From contig CAMFLN010000122.1 in assembly GCA_945957305.1 (NCBI GenBank), positions 1-7,574 on the forward strand: DNA of 7,574 bases, given 5' to 3'. This DNA is from an uncultured Planctomycetaceae bacterium. GTDB lineage: Bacteria; Planctomycetota; Planctomycetia; Pirellulales; JACPPG01. The translations under genes were made by a program, and so were the position numbers. Below the pieces are notes generated by a model. The model saw only the letters and a list, made by a program, of their open reading frames with translations, was not told the DNA's origin and did not search any database. Positions 5,470-7,574 of this stretch are shown here, piece after piece (the stretch's first letter is position 1; each line of letters opens with the position of its first letter).

Positions 5470-7128
5470 TTATCCGCGACGGAACAAAAATGCCGATCCC
5501 ACGGCGATGGCCACGACGACCAGGCCGACGATCGTCCAATCGGTTGTGGCCGTGATCGGTCCGGCATCGCGACCGTGCGATTTATCAGCAGCAGCGTCGT
5601 GCTTTTCAGTTTCTCTCTCGTGCGAACTGACCGGGGAGGCCGCCGCTGGGGCTGTCGATTTTGCTGCGGGTTCGTCGGTCGCCGGCTTTTCCGCGGCCGC
5701 TGAATCGGTGGTTGCCGGCGCGACAGGTAGGGCATCTTTGGCTTCGGCTTGAGCGTCGTCAGCCAGTGCCTTGGCGACACCCTCTGGTGCCACGGTTGCC
5801 GCCTCGTTCGCTGGTGACGTTGCAACTGGTTCTGCGGTCGTCACAGCAGCGGTTGACTGCGTTGCCGGGGCTTCCGCCGTAGCGGCCGTTGCTGGCTGCC
5901 CAGCATTTTCGCTTGCCGCGGGAATCGCATCGCTCGCGGTGCTGGCCGGCGCGGTGACTTTTGCCGCGGCCGGCGCAGCGCCGCCTCCCGCGGCCCCCGG
6001 CAAGGCCAAGTAGTTTGTCGCGCGCTTCACGGCATCGGGATCGATTTTCGCCAGCTCGTCGATGTATTCCTTGGCCTTGGCGTCCGGACAAGCGCGCAGA
6101 AATTGAATTACCGGCACGCGCACCCAGGACGATTCTTCGTTGGCGTTCTTGAAGAGGTCGACGAGCTTGTCCATCGCCTTCCAGTCCTGCCACCGCGCCA
6201 GGTCCGGAATGACCAGGTCGGCCAGTTGTGGACGGTTGAGCATGTGTTCGAGCGAAGCAACCAGATTCTCCTTGGGAATGACGTCAGTCTCCTGGCCGAG
6301 CACACGCAGGGCCACAATCGCCGAGTACGTATCGACGTACTCCGACTTGTCGTTCTTCAGGAACAAGTCCTCGACCAGCGCCAGGCCGTCGGTTCCTTTC
6401 AAGTTCAAATAGCAGCCGATCATGGCGTCGAGCGCGCTGCGGGCTTGACGATCCTCGGTCTTGATCATCCCCTCGATCATCGGGACATCGGCCTGCGTGC
6501 CACACATGCCCAGCATGGTGAGATAAAGTCGGCGGCGGCTGGCCGGCACCTTGTCATCTTTGATCCATTCGATCAGCTTGTCGTGGTGCATCTTGTCTTT
6601 GAGTTGCACCACGTCGGCGTACGGCGCTTTGGCAAATTCGTTGAACGCGTCGCCCGACAGGAGCGAATCGGGATTCTCAAAATACTCCTGGAAGAAGGCC
6701 AGCCGCTCGGCGGGGTTCTCGGACAGCGCAGCCACCTTCTCGAGATATTGCACCCCCTCTTCCGTCAGGGAGGTCGGCGTTCCCCAGGCGAGATCCTTCG
6801 GATCGACGCCGAACAGCAGGAACGTCGCGCCCGGCTCTTGCGTGCCGAAAAACAACATCTCGATCGTGGGCTTATCGGCCAGCAGCTTTTCGCCTTTCAG
6901 AATCTTGACGATCTTGAATTTGCTCTTCACCGGCGCGCCGCTGGACGGGTCGGACGACGCAGGCTTGTCGACCAGCGTGGCAATCACCGCCGCGTCCGAG
7001 GTCTTCAGCTCCTCGCCGAGCGTCATCGACACGGCACTGCAAAAAGGACAAGCCAGAACCGGCGACGGCACAAGCAGCGCCACCACGGTGAGCAGCAAAA
7101 ACCATGAACGGAAGAAAGGAGTGTTCAC
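5470..7128 (-). CDS. CPFC protein 1: secreted helical-repeat protein with Ala-rich linker and C-terminal anchor
   Basis: The product is 552 residues from GTG at 7128. Domains in order: signal peptide 1-26 ending VLA; mature N-terminus C27-P-F-C30; a beta-rich domain to about 115 with SDAAVIATLVDKP (44-56), FKIVKILKGEKL (71-82) and ATFLLFGVDP (101-110); HEAT-like helices at about 125-372 including DLARWQDW (309-316) and FLRACPD (343-349); an Ala/Pro/Thr-rich linker (377-528) with a His-containing SSHERETEKH patch (501-510) and KSHGRD; and one membrane helix at about 531-548 followed by FRRG. The beta domain, with N-terminal cysteines, an ADxV-like strand and F-x-V-x-x-x-x-KG, recalls TIMP/NTR modules; this is a by-eye analogy. 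A GAGGAA site at 7135-7140 supports the GTG over a TTG at 7182. The layout suggests a repeat scaffold tethered to a membrane outside the cytoplasm. Function is unknown; it sits 50 bases after an FtsX-type permease gene. Confidence 0.8.
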   Translation of the reverse strand: MNTPFFRSWFLLLTVVALLVPSPVLACPFCSAVSMTLGEELKTSDAAVIATLVDKPASSDPSSGAPVKSKFKIVKILKGEKLLADKPTIEMLFFGTQEPGATFLLFGVDPKDLAWGTPTSLTEEGVQYLEKVAALSENPAERLAFFQEYFENPDSLLSGDAFNEFAKAPYADVVQLKDKMHHDKLIEWIKDDKVPASRRRLYLTMLGMCGTQADVPMIEGMIKTEDRQARSALDAMIGCYLNLKGTDGLALVEDLFLKNDKSEYVDTYSAIVALRVLGQETDVIPKENLVASLEHMLNRPQLADLVIPDLARWQDWKAMDKLVDLFKNANEESSWVRVPVIQFLRACPDAKAKEYIDELAKIDPDAVKRATNYLALPGAAGGGAAPAAAKVTAPASTASDAIPAASENAGQPATAATAEAPATQSTAAVTTAEPVATSPANEAATVAPEGVAKALADDAQAEAKDALPVAPATTDSAAAEKPATDEPAAKSTAPAAASPVSSHERETEKHDAAADKSHGRDAGPITATTDWTIVGLVVVAIAVGSAFLFRRG

Positions 7129-7134
7129 GGCAGG

Positions 7135-7140
7135 TTCCTC
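7135..7140 (-). promoter_or_regulatory. Shine-Dalgarno site that decides a GTG start
   Basis: On the minus strand GAGGAA lies 6 bases before the GTG at 7128. It favours that start over the in-frame TTG at 7182, which would overlap the permease stop and add 18 polar residues in front of the signal peptide. Confidence 0.7.
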
Positions 7141-7178
7141 GCAGGAAAAGTTAGCGGCGCGACCGACGGACACAAAAC

Positions 7179-7574
7179 TCAAGGGCTGGCCGACAGGGCC
7201 TTCGCCACGTCGGTGCGATAAGCACTCATGGCGGGCAGGTAGCCTGTCAAAGCGGCCAACAAAATCAGCCCCGGGATCAAGATTAACTCATACGGCACAA
7301 ATTGCATGAATCCCAGCGTAACGCCGGAAAACGCCTCGACGACTGGTCCGAGTATGCCGACCAAGGCATGTCCCAGCACGAAACCCGCCAGCCCCCCGCC
7401 GAGCGACAGCAAAATCGACTCGAACAGGATGACCGAGAGCACCGTCTGGCGACCGGCCCCCAAGGCCCGCATCACCGCGATGTCACGGCGACGGTCGTTC
7501 ATTGAATTATAGATACTGACCATCACGCCGACCCCTGCCACGACAATAATCAGCACCGTCAGAGACAACAGGGC
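7179..7574 (-). CDS. FtsX/MacB-type ABC transporter permease, 5' end cut by window edge
   Basis: This is the C-terminal 131 residues of an ABC permease with an FtsX domain; the frame is open at the right edge, so the start is missing. Three membrane helices are visible, beginning with LTVLIIVVAGVGVMVSIYNS, then a long LSVILFESILLSLGGGLAGF segment, then LILIPGLILLAALTGYLPAM. Between the first two lies the family's cytoplasmic loop NDRRRDIAVMRALGAGRQ, which contacts the ATPase in MacB-like transporters. The protein ends AYRTDVAKALSASP, and the AYR-x-(D/S)-x-A-(K/D) ending is like permeases of the Zrg/PA4065 type as I remember them. Such permeases normally pair with a LolD/MacB-like ATPase, which would be expected upstream outside the window. 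It is the first visible gene of the minus-strand cluster. The substrate cannot be read from this part. Confidence 0.85.
   Translation of the reverse strand, partial: ALLSLTVLIIVVAGVGVMVSIYNSMNDRRRDIAVMRALGAGRQTVLSVILFESILLSLGGGLAGFVLGHALVGILGPVVEAFSGVTLGFMQFVPYELILIPGLILLAALTGYLPAMSAYRTDVAKALSASP

Noticed and set aside
5530..6010. Repetitive-looking GC-rich DNA as a tandem repeat or mobile element
   Set aside because: The compositional bias comes from Ala/Pro/Thr codons of the CPFC-1 linker. I see no regular repeat unit and no terminal inverted repeats.
6103..7107. A 334-codon open frame on the plus strand opposite CPFC-1
   Set aside because: It is antisense to a gene with a signal peptide, paralog and ribosome site. 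Its translation is His/Arg/Gln-rich without any family motif, as expected of a GC-rich shadow frame.

Overview
The window looks like chromosomal DNA from a planctomycete, probably of the Pirellulales type. The grounds are a GC-rich sequence (about 60% by eye), a Minf_1886-family protein next to a RicT/YaaT (PSP1) protein, a small secreted SPYLNL-type protein, frequent GTG/TTG starts, and secreted proteins that begin with CPFC. The taxonomic call rests on remembered family resemblance, not on a search. I see no rRNA, tRNA, CRISPR array, transposase or insertion sequence.

Layout, left to right. 1-530 (minus) is the N-terminal part of an LpxH/COG2908-type metallophosphoesterase cut by the left edge. 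531-867 is a divergent intergenic region. 868-1239 (plus) is a 123-residue secreted protein starting at TTG behind a strong Shine-Dalgarno sequence; it is the only convincing plus-strand gene. A short convergent gap with a weak hairpin follows. From 1311 to the right edge every gene is on the minus strand, in this order of transcription: an FtsX/MacB-type ABC permease (C-terminal part, cut by the right edge), a large CPFC protein with a C-terminal membrane anchor, a DUF4190-like membrane protein carrying a CCFG domain, a lipoprotein carrying a second CCFG domain, a second and shorter CPFC protein, RicT, a Minf_1886-family protein and a 72-residue single-pass membrane protein.

The most interesting part is 2964-7574. 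Two paralogous pairs lie in nested order: CPFC-1, CCFG-1, CCFG-2, CPFC-2. They sit directly downstream of an FtsX-type permease and are joined by small gaps, a 4-base GTGA overlap and a TAATG overlap. Each protein carries a different membrane-targeting solution (C-terminal anchor, N-terminal helices, lipid anchor, free secretion). The CCFG domain resembles DUF3299, a family I recall beside FtsX-type permeases in zinc-regulated ABC operons of gammaproteobacteria (the Zrg type of Vibrio and the PA4063-PA4066 type of Pseudomonas). My hypothesis is a planctomycete version of such an envelope metal-handling system, with the CPFC proteins as lineage-specific parts. The metal, the direction of transport and the physical complex are all inferred.

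RicT, Minf_1886 and the small membrane protein may form a separate unit or a read-through tail of the same transcript. No clear terminator separates them from the CPFC/CCFG genes.
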